Assembly (NCBI GenBank): GCA_963971405.1
Contig: OZ020486.1
Coordinates: 40,261,419-40,325,418, forward strand
Source: Psococerastis gibbosa
Lineage: Eukaryota; Arthropoda; Insecta; Psocodea; Psocidae
Direction: 5' to 3'
Length of the DNA stretch: 64,000 nucleotides
In this document: positions 1 through 12,400 of the stretch, piece after piece
How positions within the stretch are numbered: the first letter of the stretch is position 1
How the letters are laid out: every line of letters starts with the position of its first letter
Position numbers and translations under genes: made by a program
Notes under the pieces: generated by a model
What the model saw: the letters and a program-made list of their open reading frames with translations, nothing else
Told to the model about the DNA's origin: nothing
Databases searched by the model: none

Positions 1-1250
1 CAATCTTTTTTTGAAAGCCTTTTCAATAATTTTTGATATAGTGGAAGTGAGAGAAATAGGTCTGCAGTTATTGGTATCCTCAGGTTCACCCTTTGTGAGT
101 AATGGAATTACTATAGCCGATTTCAGGTTTTTAGGAAATTTACCCTGAGAGAAGCATAAGTTTATTAAATGTGTAATGGGTTTAACTAATGTATTTATAT
201 TCAGTTTTATAGTTATAGCTGAGATGTCATCAATTCCACAAGAGTTAGTATTATTTAATGATCTAACTAGTTCATTAACTTCATTAACTTCAGATTCATC
301 CATAGGTGAAAGGAACATTGTCTTCGGGTTGATATCATTAGGCATATGTACATTGCAACGCTTATTTATTTTTGAAAAAATCTTTAAGGTTAGCTGGAAG
401 AGTAGCTCTTCGGGGCTAAAGCTCGCCTGAAAATAAAGACGATATTTCATTTCATTTCATTTCATTTAAAAATGTTTGCCATTTTTTTGTGATCGTTAAT
501 AATTACACCGTTAATATCTCGAATATTTTCAATTTTATTAGTAGGTTTTTTACGGCTAGTAATTTCATTAATAGTATTACACATTTCTTTCGGGTTGTTT
601 CCAGTATTATTTATTTTATTAGCATAATAGAAATCTTTCGTGAACTAAATTAATTTGTTTACTCTATTCCGTGTTGCTTTATAGTCACTCTGTAGTACAG
701 AATTAAACGGTTCTTTTTTCAAGTTAATCATTAATAGATTTCTAGCTGCCATTTCTTTAAGTAAATTAGAATTCATCCAAGGCTTCAAGAATTTATGCTT
801 AATTTTAACAGTCTTCACAATTGTATTCTTCTTTATCAAACTTTTAATGCAATTTATAAATATGTCCGTTGCTTTGTCAGCATTAATTTCTTTGAAAAAA
901 GCATGCCAAGAAATTTTTTTTAAAATCACTTTGTAGCTGAGTTTGGTTAACACTATTTTGAGTGAAAGTTTTGTTAATCAAATGCGAACTTGGTGCTCTG
1001 GGTTTAGTATTAATAGTCAACAATGTGGCATCATGGTCAGTAATATCACATTTTATAATAAAACCTAACACAGAATTATCGCCATTAATATTAGTAAACA
1101 TATGGTCAATGCTAGTTTTGGTATTACCTTGAGTTCTAGTGGGAGAATTAATATAAGGTTTAAAACCGTATGACGCTAAGATCGTTAAGTAATTTTGTAA
1201 GTTTAAGTAGTTATCTGCTTCCTCAGAAGCAAGTAAATTAATATTTATGT
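1..1250 (-). mobile_element. Decayed non-LTR retrotransposon (CR1/Jockey-like), endonuclease-RT linker and RT start
   Basis: Read on the minus strand, several frames together give a LINE polyprotein. The part at about 1101-645 covers the end of the endonuclease and the linker (DHDATLLTI, then KHKFLKPWMNSNLLKEMAARN). It continues through about 660-466 and then 389-1 into the start of the reverse transcriptase, with an NSCGIDDIS-like stretch, IPLLTKG and NCRPISLTSTISKIIEKAF. These are standard landmarks of LINE RT domains. Frames are broken by stops and by a small insertion near 389-466, so the copy is dead. The RT core and 3' end lie beyond the left edge. It sits in the last intron of the PRPSAP gene, in the same orientation. 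Clade assignment is inference. Confidence 0.75.
388..468 (+). repeat. Short SINE-like insertion with (ATTTC)n tail inside the LINE
   Basis: The minus-strand RT reading of the LINE is interrupted here by about 80 bases. On the plus strand they end in a polyadenylation-like AATAAAG followed by four ATTTC units (about 447-467). A simple-repeat tail and insertion into another element suggest a small retroposed 3' fragment. I did not find a clear target duplication. Confidence 0.4.
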
Positions 1251-1484
1251 CCCCTCATTCATATCATAGCAAGTTCAAACACTATGTCTTGGCGCTATGT
1301 ACGTTCCACAGTTAAACCCATGCCCAGGAATAAAATTGTGGCAAGGGCAGATTGTTGTGTATCAATTGAGAGTCCCTTGACCCCCTGAAGGTGGTACTAA
1401 CAAGGCAGGTAAAGAAGAATTTGTACAAAAAATCTTGAAGGACAATATCAAATTTAAAGGGGGGTCCAATTTCGAAAACCGTTT

Positions 1485-2303
1485 TTTTTTTTTTTTCCTT
1501 CGTGGGGCCTACTCGTTTGAGTTCCTATAAGCGTCGACCTAGAAGGTCTTTTGCTTCCACGTTTGCCGTCTACGCCCATCTTATAACACCAGTCTTTTTG
1601 ATAAATTCTAGTGTTTTTGTGATGGGATTAGATCGGATGGTTTCCTCTTCAGACCTAGGGTGGCCAAGAGTTTGGTATCGAGTTTGTCCCAGCGCTTCAC
1701 ATTCAAAGAGAATGTGTTCAGCTGTTTCTTCTTCAACTTCACACAGTCTGCATCTACTGTCGTTTTTCACGCCAACCCTATGCATGTGTTTGTTGAAGTG
1801 GCCGTGGCCCGTAAGCGTGCCAACCACCCTTCTAGCTTGCTCTCTACTTAAAGAGAGAAGCTGATCGGTGAGTTTTTTACTAGGACCCGGAATAACCTTC
1901 TTAGCAAATCTGCTTTCCGGGACTTTCTTCCATTCCTCTGCAGTTTTTCTCTGCACCCATTTTTGTACAGAAGTACGGGCCTGGCAATAAGCCATCCCGT
2001 ACTTAGGTTCTGCACCAATGAATGGCGTTTCTGCACCTTTTCGAGCCAGCTCGTCGGCTCTTTCATTCCCATCAAAGTTCGAGTGCGCCGGGACCCAAAT
2101 CAGCGAGACTGAGTTTTCCCGACACACCTTTATTAGGAGGTTGATGCAGTGCCACACCATTTTTGATGTGATCTTTATAGCCTCCACAGCCTTAATCGCT
2201 GCCTGCGAGTCTGTATAGATAATAATGGTTTTGCCCTTGCATTCCATTTCCATACACTCCTCTAGGCATTTTATAATGGCCCCTACCTCAGCCTGAACCG
2301 TTT
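1485..2303 (-). mobile_element. 5'-truncated Jockey-like LINE: RNase H and C-terminal zinc knuckle
   Basis: A 227-residue open frame on the minus strand (2253-1570) shows an RNase H domain: the DSQAAIKAVEA block, then WVPAHSNFDGNERADELA. A C-terminal CRLCEVEEETAEHILFEC zinc-binding segment follows. Upstream codons to about 2296 continue in frame (TVQAEVGAII), so the insert begins inside RNase H. A T-run at 1482-1496 is the poly-A tail on the minus strand. AACCGTTT occurs at both ends (1477-1484 and 2296-2303) and fits a short target duplication. The copy is dead on arrival but the frame is intact, so it is fairly young. It lies in the last PRPSAP intron. Confidence 0.85.
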
Positions 2304-2379
2304 ACTCATACTTTCAAGAAGTACAGCAAGAATGTATTTTCTGAGGGACACAGACCACAGTTATGGTTAAAAATTTTGG

Positions 2380-2380
<1 letters not shown>

Positions 2381-2411
<31 letters not shown>

Positions 2412-2414
2412 TAT
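2381..2414. repeat. (TATG/TA) microsatellite
   Basis: Alternating TATG and TATA units, about 34 bp, in non-coding DNA. Confidence 0.8.
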
Positions 2415-2724
2415 ATTTTCCGAGGTTCCGCCGTTCTCACAAAAGATCCACATGGAATTACACAATCACAATGCAATTAAGATCAGGATCAATAACAACA
2501 GTAAAAATAAGCAATTTAAATTTGCAAACTAATTATTGCTTATTCCCCCCCCCCCCCTGCATATACTTTTTCCTTTTTTCCTCTCCTTGTGTCCTTTTTT
2601 CTCGATTTAATTTTAAGTACCTACTTATTAGTAATACAATTTTTTTAGGGTTAACATGAAAGCAAGACTTTATAGTATGATTGTTTGCCTTTTTCAATGA
2701 CGTCATTTCAATTCAATTGCTAAC

Positions 2725-5700
2725 CTCATCGATTGGAGAGTCCTCAATCAGAGTAGGGGCATCAGAGCTGAGAAGACCGTGAGTAGCTAATACATAAATC
2801 TTGTAAGCTCCGCGCTCCTTTAACACTTCAGCGGCAGCAACGAACGACTTCATATCGTCCACCAAATCATCCTGCAAGTAAATGCAAAACACCTCAATAA
2901 TACCTGAGGAACAAAAAAAAAAATGGGATGAGTCGTAAAGACCCGGTACACACGGACATTCGACGTCGGCGCCATTTATCATTGGAGCAATTGGGTTTGA
3001 TAAGTAGTTGGTGGAAAACCAGAGCCTACTTCGGAAGATTACTATGAGCACACTCATCGATCACTTCTTTTATTCACATTGTGAACTGTCACTTCACTCG
3101 CAAGTTTTCCCTAACGCCACGCTCATGTTCTTTCTGCGCCTGATAAAATTGTATACCTTAATGAAGGCAATATATTATAAATAACTCTATTAACTCACTC
3201 ATCACCGATACCCGAAGGCAATCCAAGACGCCTCCCGACTGCTAGAGAACCCTAGGGGACAACCACAACACTATGGTAACCCCGATGCGCTGCGTTTCCT
3301 TGCATAAAAGGTGGCCAATGACAAATTTCAAAGCCTCCCATAAAAATGTCCACTACAACCATGATCATCGCCTATCTCCTCTAAAAAAGGCATTTAAAAA
3401 ATAACTGCAATACAGCCTACTTACCACCATAATAGCAATACGACCACCAACATCGCCGACTACATTCATGGGTGGTTTCTCCTTGGCTGGATGGATTGGA
3501 ACGCTGCCCGGGACGTCCATGGTGCGGGACCGCGGAACGGCCGGTGGAGAATTACGTCCGTCGACCTCATCGCTCTCCGACTCTTTTTGCTCCCCGTGGA
3601 TTACTGCAATCCCAAGGCGAAGCCGCTCTGCATACGACGTGGCCTTTTTGGCGGAATTCGGGTTTCGTGCTACCATCACAGCATTACGATAATCAGGAAT
3701 CTATAAATAAATAACTAAATGTTGTAATGTGGTGTTGCTTTTGATCATTTACTGTATATTATGGAAATATACTGCTTCTTTGGCCAATCCATATCGAGTA
3801 TGCTGAGTCACTGGTTGGTGCTGTGCAAAGCAATTTTCGCTGAGCGGAATAATGAAGCTACGTCCTCCTAAAAACGTAATTTCCCTGTTTTCATTCAACT
3901 AACTTGAACAAATTCGCACGTGCAGCTGGTTCGGTGTGCTGAAACCATTTCACTAATCCTCGAAAACCAATAGGATAAAATTCAACGGACCTATAGACTT
4001 TCGTCCATGGAGAGCGCTATAGCAGTAATAACACTTACACAATCTTGAATGTATTGAAGTAAGAACGGGGATGCACGCAAATTGTCAACGGGACAATCAA
4101 AGAATCCCTGGAGCTCTTTTTGGTGAAGATCCATGGTAATAATATGAGTAAGGCCGGAGCTACCGATCATCTTCGCCAAAAGCTTAGCAACAATGCATCC
4201 ACGCTTCCTCATTTTGCCTAGAAAACATGAAAAAATAAGTTTTTCTTTATTTTCCATGTGGGCGAATTTGGGACCTTTCGGCTGCCCCACTCTGCAATAA
4301 TATTCAGATGGCTATGCATTATATTGCAGTGTTATATGGCATTTAGAACACTGACATTAAATTAACTTTAGTTGAAGAGGTAACCTCCTCGTTAGAAACG
4401 AAATTAGACGATATAGAAGAAACTGGACATGGTGGGATTCGAACCCGCGACCTACGCCTACCCGGGGCGTCGTCTTAACCGCTGGACCGCAAGTTTTTTT
4501 TACGTCAAAATTAACTTATCTAATTTTTCGACACACATAAAATAACCCAGAAACATATTATACTTGACATCCAATTATAATTCGTCGTAGTGACCAATAA
4601 ACAAGAGTTATTGTCATTGAATCCCAGTCCCACGATGTAAACAACTGAGGCATACGACAACGAACTTACATTGCTTGCTGTACGGTAGATAGGGAATAAC
4701 TCCAACAATACTCCTTGCAGATGAAGTTTTACAAGCGTAAGCCATGATGAGCAATTCCATAATATTGTTATTACAGTCCCTGCAATTAAAATTCCACTTC
4801 CGCTCATTACACATAGAAATCACTTTAGACTGTATTGAGCTTCCAGCTCGAGAATAATACCAGCGCCTAAACAGGCAAAATATCCTCTTTATCAACATCT
4901 AACGATTAGAAACATCAAGTGAAAAGTTATTGAATTTTATATTGATGTTGTCTTAACTCTTGTCAATTTAAACTTGCGTCTAGTAGACTAGTGTTCTAAT
5001 TGATAACTGATTTTGACTCAAATAAGCAATCAAGCATCTGTTATTTAAATTTTTATTTTGCTAAGTTATAACGTAGTACGTTAGTACGTGACTACGACAT
5101 TCCTACAGGTGGCGGCGTGGCGTTATCTTGTAATAATGCTGCAGAACTGACAGATGCAACTATGCAATACTGTAGGATGTCCCTAATTCATAACTTTAAA
5201 TTGTTTATTACAATAAATAAAATATTACGCACTTTGTACCAGTTTGGATGATGTAAACGTCTTTTCCACGGACGGAGTCAGTCACCTCAACCATGGTTTC
5301 ACGGTTTGTTTTGTGGTACACAGAACAATTTCCTAATTTTACTCCTAGTCGGCTAAAAGAAAGAAAATCACATGACATTTGTTTCTGTGAACTGGAGAGA
5401 CCGATTCAGACTGTTGTACCAGTAGGTAGTGAGGTAGCCTTCTAAGATCTATGTAAAGATTGTCGACCGCTCATAACACTGTCAGAGTTTTGAATTATAA
5501 TATGGCCTGATCCTGTATATTGTACGAGTATAATACATTGATAACCAATATGCAGTAAAGCTTTCTCATATATCAGAATGTTTTTCCACGTTTATTTACA
5601 CTTTGATCCTCAAGGAATCTCAATTCTTATTCTTTATCTAGTTACAAACCGTCGCATAATGCAAAATAAAATAGACGGCTAGACAAGTATGAACAGTGTC

Positions 5701-6013
5701 CATTCTTCCAATCATAGACCTATGGAAGCTACTGAGCTAGCTTATCTGAAGAAATTAACATATCAAAATGCATAAAGTGGACACACATTCAAATTGCTTG
5801 GGTTTTTAACTACGAATTAGGGTATTACGGCATGGTGTTTAATATTTTAATTCAACATTACTCAACACCGATTACACCAATCAGCTGTGAGATTCATGGT
5901 TGTAGATTGCAATGAAAATAATTTACTTACTTCGCTATGAGATTAACTAACTCAGGATGCGAGTTTCCACCAATTATCATAATATCTGACCCAGATAATC
6001 CCTGTTTTTCCAT
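2725..6013 (-). CDS. PRPSAP: Phosphoribosyl pyrophosphate synthetase-associated protein (3' end outside window)
   Basis: Six minus-strand exons join in phase: 6013-5931, 5352-5234, 4779-4670, 4217-4039, 3700-3425 and 2871-2725. They give about 305 residues starting [21 protein letters not shown]. The family is the catalytically inactive partner of PRPP synthetase, which regulates ribose-phosphate activation in the cytosol. Diagnostic stretches are [40 protein letters not shown] and [12 protein letters not shown] followed by [37 protein letters not shown] and the extra charged insert (about 35 residues, [14 protein letters not shown] onward) separate PRPSAP from true PRPS enzymes. The second donor is GTGCGT; using the nearer GTACAA would break the frame. 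Exon 2 ends are uncertain by one base. Exon 6 ends at a good donor after PIDE. The expected last exon (VVVTNT onward) is not found in 1-2720 and should lie to the left. Confidence 0.93.
4369..4507 (-). mobile_element. tRNA-derived SINE or retroposed tRNA pseudogene
   Basis: On the minus strand this carries an A-box-like GGTCCAGCGGTTAAGAC and a good B box GGGTTCGAATCCC. A stem-loop ACGCC-CCGGGTA-GGCGT lies where an anticodon arm would be. The acceptor stem does not pair and position 33 is not T, so a working tRNA is unlikely. AAATTAACTT (10 bp) occurs at both sides (4359-4368, 4508-4517) as a target duplication. It lies in a PRPSAP intron. Confidence 0.6.
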
Positions 6014-6447
6014 TTTAATCTGTACCGTATTTATTAAATTAAGAAAATTACGAGTTAAAATTCATAAACAAACAAGGTTACAAGGCAACAGCGCAAGTTG
6101 ACCAGTACAGTTACAGACCGGTAGAGGCGCTGTTAATAAGTCTCTTTCTCTCTTGTGAAAAAAATCCCAAATGATGGCTATAAATCTAGTTATTCACGAA
6201 TGACGTCAGATTTCTTAGTCTTGGTTGGTTGGTTGCAAGCACTTTCGTATACAAAAGTACTTTAAATTAAATTAAAATAATAATTGTATTACACTTACAA
6301 ATATGGTATAATTTTTAATAAATTTAAATTAATAAATTAGTTGTCCACCATAAAATAAGTCGAGATATTAATAACTTTATCTTCAATATTATTTTATTAT
6401 TTTTATAGATTATTGTATATGCTTTGTTTTTTGTTGTGCATTCAAAA
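6014..6447. promoter_or_regulatory. Divergent (bidirectional) promoter between PRPSAP and TMEM18
   Basis: Only 434 bp separate the two start codons, which point away from each other, so both core promoters must lie here or in 5' UTR introns. The segment holds a perfect CRE/ATF palindrome TGACGTCA at 6201-6208. There is no canonical TATA box at a convincing position. Shared regulation is inference from spacing. Confidence 0.6.
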
Positions 6448-9400
6448 ATGGCGGACATAAGAGATCATGGAAAGTTTCGAATTGATGATTTTAATGGTTT
6501 TGTGCTTTATATTCAAAGTGTAAGTTTAAATTACTGTAATACTACAAATATAGATTATTCTGTGACTATAAAAAGTAACTCTTTAAACTCTTACACTGAT
6601 TTTATGACTTGATATATTATTGTTTTAGATTGAATGGAGGGATCCCTGGCTTGTCGCACTTATTTGTTTTCATGTAACCATCACATTGACGTCTATCTGG
6701 ACAAGAAATCATGGCAATTTTCAAATTCTACTATTCCTTGTTTTGCGTAAGTTAACTGATAACTTAATAGTAACGCTACTTCAAACTACTTTTTCCCATT
6801 GCCCTTGACACTAGATGGGAACTGTCCATCTGCACTCTGCAGTCCGCCCAAGCAACTAACCTTGACATGCACCTAAGTGCGGGCGCATTTAGGAGGGCTA
6901 GATGATTCTTCAGTTTTATTCTAGATATTTATCTACTGTACAATGTCTGGGGCCCTTGAAATGAAACTTTGCTCTGGTTGGAACACATACCTGAGCTTAA
7001 ATAATGTTATTTTTAATAACTCCTATTACTATTGACAATGCGGCTAAAATGCCGGGTAAAGGTTAAACTGCCCCTAATAAAATAACAAGATTTGTATGTA
7101 TCGGTTATTTAGCTTAAAAAAAACCTATTTCTGAATGAATTCAAGATCTGCGAAGCAAAATTATCTACTTATAGCCCATTTTATTTCGAATTTTGTAATT
7201 GACAGGTATAGACACTTATTGCTTATGACAAATTTTGGCATAGGTTCAGCTTAGCTACCCCTAATAAAATCGTAAAATTTCATTACCTGTCGATTCCTTA
7301 GTGAAAATGAAGTTTTTTTGTGAAAAAATTAAAGGTCGGTCAAGAATAGTTTTTGAGTTACATCAAATCAAAAGTGTACTTTTTTAATATTCAAAGTTGG
7401 AGTGCGGTGATGTTTTTGTTTACAAATGCATCTTTATAATGTTTTAGGCCTTTAGTATGCGTGCCTGGTTTTTGGGCCCCATTAACTTTTATTATTTTCA
7501 ATAAATAACAAAAATTTGATTATGATTCATTTATATAATAATGGATATAGGCCGCATAGAAGGTAAATTTCCCGAAGTAAGGCAAATATGTTTTGACTTA
7601 TTATTGAATAGGCATTATCTTCCAATGACTCATTTTCCTTCCATACATGGAAGGTAAATCTAATTCGAATTATTCTTGAATAGGCATTATCTTCCAATGA
7701 CTGATTTTCCTTCCATGTGTGGAAGGTAAATGTCCCAAACTAAAGCATGTCTATTTTGAATTATTCTTGAATAGGCATTATCTTCCAATGACTCATTTCC
7801 TTTCATGCATGGAAGGAACAAGAGGTTGCTAAACTTATTCAAAAGAAACCTTTTGAGTTTTGTTGTATAGTTTGAACTTTAAAATTGGCGCCATGTTCCT
7901 ATGATTTGATTGGACAGTCACGGAGGAAATAGCTACCTGGTAAAGAGCCCCAAAAATTGCAAAAGACAACATAATGTAAATATTGTAATGTAATTGTGTA
8001 GTATTCATCCGCTTGTGTTGCCTCCTTCATTATTTTTTCACTTTTATTTAAAATAATCAATAATTAAGGTAAGCTTGTGGAAATTATATTACTTTCATGC
8101 TTGCTTTTAGCTTCTCCCCCATATATGCCCTTCCCAAAGCCCCACCACTTTCCTGTTCGACCACGGCCTATTAGCCCCGTGTCTCCTGTTCCATGATCTA
8201 ACTCCGGCCACGAAAGCCTTTATAATTACTTTTGCAACGAAATCAATATTCACTCTATCAATTCATCCTTGTCACTGCTCTTTAATTGTATAATAATAAA
8301 TGTATTTACAAATTTGAGTTTGCTTCCAGTTCTTCTAGTCTACTTTTCTGAGAGCTTGAATGAGATTGCAGCAAAAAATTGGAAGTAAGTATTAACTGTA
8401 TTTATGACTACCTAATTGCTCTCCCTACTATACTTATATACTTCTATAATGTCAACTATTGATTTTGAGAATAATCGAGGCATACTTGATTTCAGTGTAT
8501 TTTCACGCCAGCAATATTTTGACAGCAAAGGAATGTTTATGTCCCTGGTATTCTGTGCGCCAATTCTTCTCAATTGCATGATTTTGGTGGTAAGTAAAAT
8601 TGTTTCACTATAGTAGAATCAACGTGTATAGTAAGGTTACTGGTAGACTTAATATTCTGAGAAAATGCAAAAAGTAAAACGAAAGAAAACGAAAAATTCC
8701 ATTGCGGCAAATAAAGAAAAAACGTACCTACAATCCGGCGCATTAATTTACTGCGCACTTGACTCGTAATCAAAAAAGCTTTATTATTTCTGTGATTAAC
8801 TCATGGTGGGAACCTCCAAGCTTAATCTTAGTCACAGCTTTTTGCCGCTTGATTGCTTGCGTTGTGGATGCCCACCTTACCCGCCTGGCCAGAGCACTTT
8901 TCCCCCACCCTCTCCTATTCTCCTTTGGATCGGCCATTATAGTTGCTTTGCCATTAGAAATTACAAAATAATAGACTCCGAAACTCTCTAAATGTAGATA
9001 GTTTCCTATCTTAAACTTGTGACGCCAAAAAATGGTATCTCTACAGTATAGCCCCTACTTTTGGTATGAGTAGTATTTCTGTATGGCTAATGTGACTTAA
9101 AAATAGTCTTGCATGTGGAAGCCGGTTTAATGGGTTAATTATACGGTATTCGACATGAAGGTGGATCGTTGTGCTAGAGGTCTGGGAACTGGCCTTGCCG
9201 TGCAACTCATATTTCACATGGTGTCTCAACAACTATTTCTGCCATGGAGTTTATAAGACAGATGCGACGTGACGGTCTGTTTACTTGTTTTCAGGACGCT
9301 TCTGTTGACTTTTATTATGACTTAAGGCCGTGGTTCTCGTCTAATGTGATTATCAGGATTTCATAGTATTCGTTTAGTTTGTAATTGGTTACCGATTCAG

Positions 9401-12400
9401 CGGTACGACAGCAGCGTTTCCATACAGTCCTGTTCTGTGCGTCCTCGGTTGAGAGCCCCAAACTTCTCATATCTCCGGCGATTTTTCTTCCCAGTGTAAC
9501 TTTCGGCCTCCCTGGGGGTCTTCTTCCTTGTATCTCCCGGTTTGTTCGAAATAATTTTGTTTACAACTTAAAGCAGAAGAAGTGTCAGCAGATCTGTGAG
9601 TCTGTGATTGAAGAATGTTTGTTTACACACTTTATATTTTTACTTTTTGGCTAAACTTGAAATCTCTTTAATATTTATTATTTTTATATCTGATAAATCC
9701 TTGAATCCTGATAAATGAAATGTTATTAAAATATAACAGAATTAAACATTGAATTGCGTAATATTATTATTGAAATTAGATATAGCCTTTTTCAAGATAT
9801 TAAAAACCGCTCAACAGTTTTCCTCTCCATGTAGTACTAGTAGTGAACTGGTGGGGCAGTTCAGACTCTTCTGTCAGTTTCTCCTGTACGTCACGAGTTT
9901 TCATATCATGCCTTATATCAATTTATAGTAGTTGTCATAATCAATTTCAATATCACTCCCTCAGCTTCTAACAATTTTGCACTTCCTCGGGTTACATTTG
10001 ACACTGTATAATACCTCAGGCTTTATTATTGAAGTTCAGAAGTTATTTGAAAATTAATTTCATTTGTTCCCAAACTTGGTCGTTGGCGCTTTTTTATTTT
10101 TGTAGCTAACACTCGTGCCAACGGCCTTACCATGCTGAATCCATTACAGCAGAGCATGTTTCAAACTGAGGCAAACTTGGTAGTGTGCACAGCGTTGACA
10201 GGGGATCATGGTGGGACATATACCAATCAGTCTACGTGCGTGTCGAGTCCTGGTCACCTCCGATTTAATCGTGTGTCATTACCATGTTCCCCAAGTGGTT
10301 CGGAATCCACTATAATCATGAGGTCCACCCTGTCAGTCAACTCCCCTTTCCCCCGAGGTGAGCCTCAAGTTTACAAACAGGCTCACTGCCCCCCACCAGG
10401 CCGACAGGGTTGCTTAAAGCAAAAATGCTGAAAGCAGGCGTTGGAAACAACAACAGGACAGACTCGTACCCATACTTGGTTAAGTCGAGGGAACGCCTGT
10501 AGCGGTGTCAACGGTAAGCATATCTGAGCTTGCCCGTTGGTACTTGTAGTCGGTGTGGGTCGACATCAATGTGGTCGTTGCAGGGGAAGGTTCAACATGT
10601 ATGCAATGGATGACTGAAGAGTTAGTTAAAGAAATAAGACATAGAGATAAACTACATGAGCTTTGCAAAACAATGCCACACAATGACTTCATTAAGAGGC
10701 GAAAAAATCTTGTAAGTAATCGAATTAAACAAAAAATAAAGGAAAGAAAGAACCACTACTACTCAAACAAGATAAACGAAGCTGGAAATGACATGAGGAA
10801 AACGTGGAAAGTCATCAACGAGATAACAAACAATAAAAATGGAAATAAGCAGCAGATTCATACAATTAAAATCGACAATAAATTAATCAACGTAAATGAC
10901 CAGCCCGATATTGCAGCTAATGCGTTCAATGAATACTTCGTAGAAATTGGCCACAACATTGCACAACAAATAAAGACGAATAAGGGACAAAATCACGACA
11001 CACCAACATACATACCACTGAGTCACAACACAATCTTTCTCACACCAGCAACACACATCGAAGTAGAGCAAACAATAAAAAAACTAAAAAATAAAAAAAG
11101 CACAGGCATTGATAGTATATCTATCGCGACTATAAAAGCAACCGCAGAGAATATAAGTAAAGCTATTGCACACTTAATAAATACAACTTTTACAACGGGA
11201 ATATTCCCAGATGCGTTGAAAGTTTCTATAGTAATACCTTGCTACAAAGCGGGCGCTAATGAACGATCCGAAGTAAACAACTACCGACCGATTTCATTGC
11301 TGTCTAATGTCAGCAAAATATTTGAGAAAATTATGTACTCTAGAATCTACAACTTTATCGAACAATACAATGTACTATCGCCATGTCAATACGGATTCAG
11401 AAAAAACCGTAGCACGTGTGACGCCATAAACAAACTGATGCAAGAACTATACGAGGCCAGAGATAAAAATAAATACTGTGCAACAATGTTTCTGGATATT
11501 AAAAAAGCGTTCGACACAGTCCCGCATGACAGACTACTGCAAAAACTTGATAGACTTGGTATCAGGGGAATCGCGGGGAAATTGTTGAAGAGCTACCTAT
11601 CAAACAGATCACAGCAAACTAAAATAAAAGATACACTAAGTAAACCGAAAGCTATATCAATTGGTCTCCCACAGGGATCTACTCTATCAAGCCTATTTTT
11701 CATTCTGTACGCAAATGATCTGATGTCAGTAAACATTTCAGGAACAATAGCTGCTTTTGCAGACGATACGAGAATTACATGGACGTCTGATACAACTACC
11801 GAGCTCCAAAACAAAATGAACAGAGATTTTAAAACTATACACGATTGGCTGAATAGCAACCTTTTAGCCCTAAATCTCAACAAGACCACATACATAGACT
11901 TCACCAATAAGAAAAACCCAGAGCATCAACTTTCAATCCCAAATATAAAACAAAATATTTAGGAATAATCATAGATGAAAAATTAAAATGGGACCACCAA
12001 ATAATACTCACGACAAAAAAACTAAGGAAGACACTACATAACTTCGTCCAATTGCGAAACATAGTCAGCATTAAACTAAACAAAATTATTTACTACGCAA
12101 TAGTGCAATCGCACTTGAGCTATGCAATAACTGCATGGGGAGGAGCATATCAAAATGTGATAGAGAAGCTGAATGTAGTTCAAAGAAAAATCCTAAAAAT
12201 TATCTACAGAGTAGACAACAGACACCCAACAAAAGAACTGTTCCAAACAGCTGAAATACTTTCGATCAGACAGTTATTTATAAAAGAATCAATAATTGAA
12301 ATACAAAAAAATAGACATATAATACCCCTATATGAACACCCCTATGATACAAGACGGCATCACACACGCCCACTGCAGCAGCAACGTGCAAGAACCACAC

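Noticed and set aside
1252..2720. Search for the last PRPSAP exon
   Set aside because: No minus-strand frame with VVVTNT-like sequence or SEAIRRIHNGES was found. The region is LINE DNA and simple sequence, so the exon must lie to the left of the window.
4420..4500. Possible functional tRNA on the minus strand
   Set aside because: The B box is good, but the acceptor arms do not pair, position 33 is not T and the T stem has a mismatch. Direct repeats flank it, so it was called a SINE or pseudogene.
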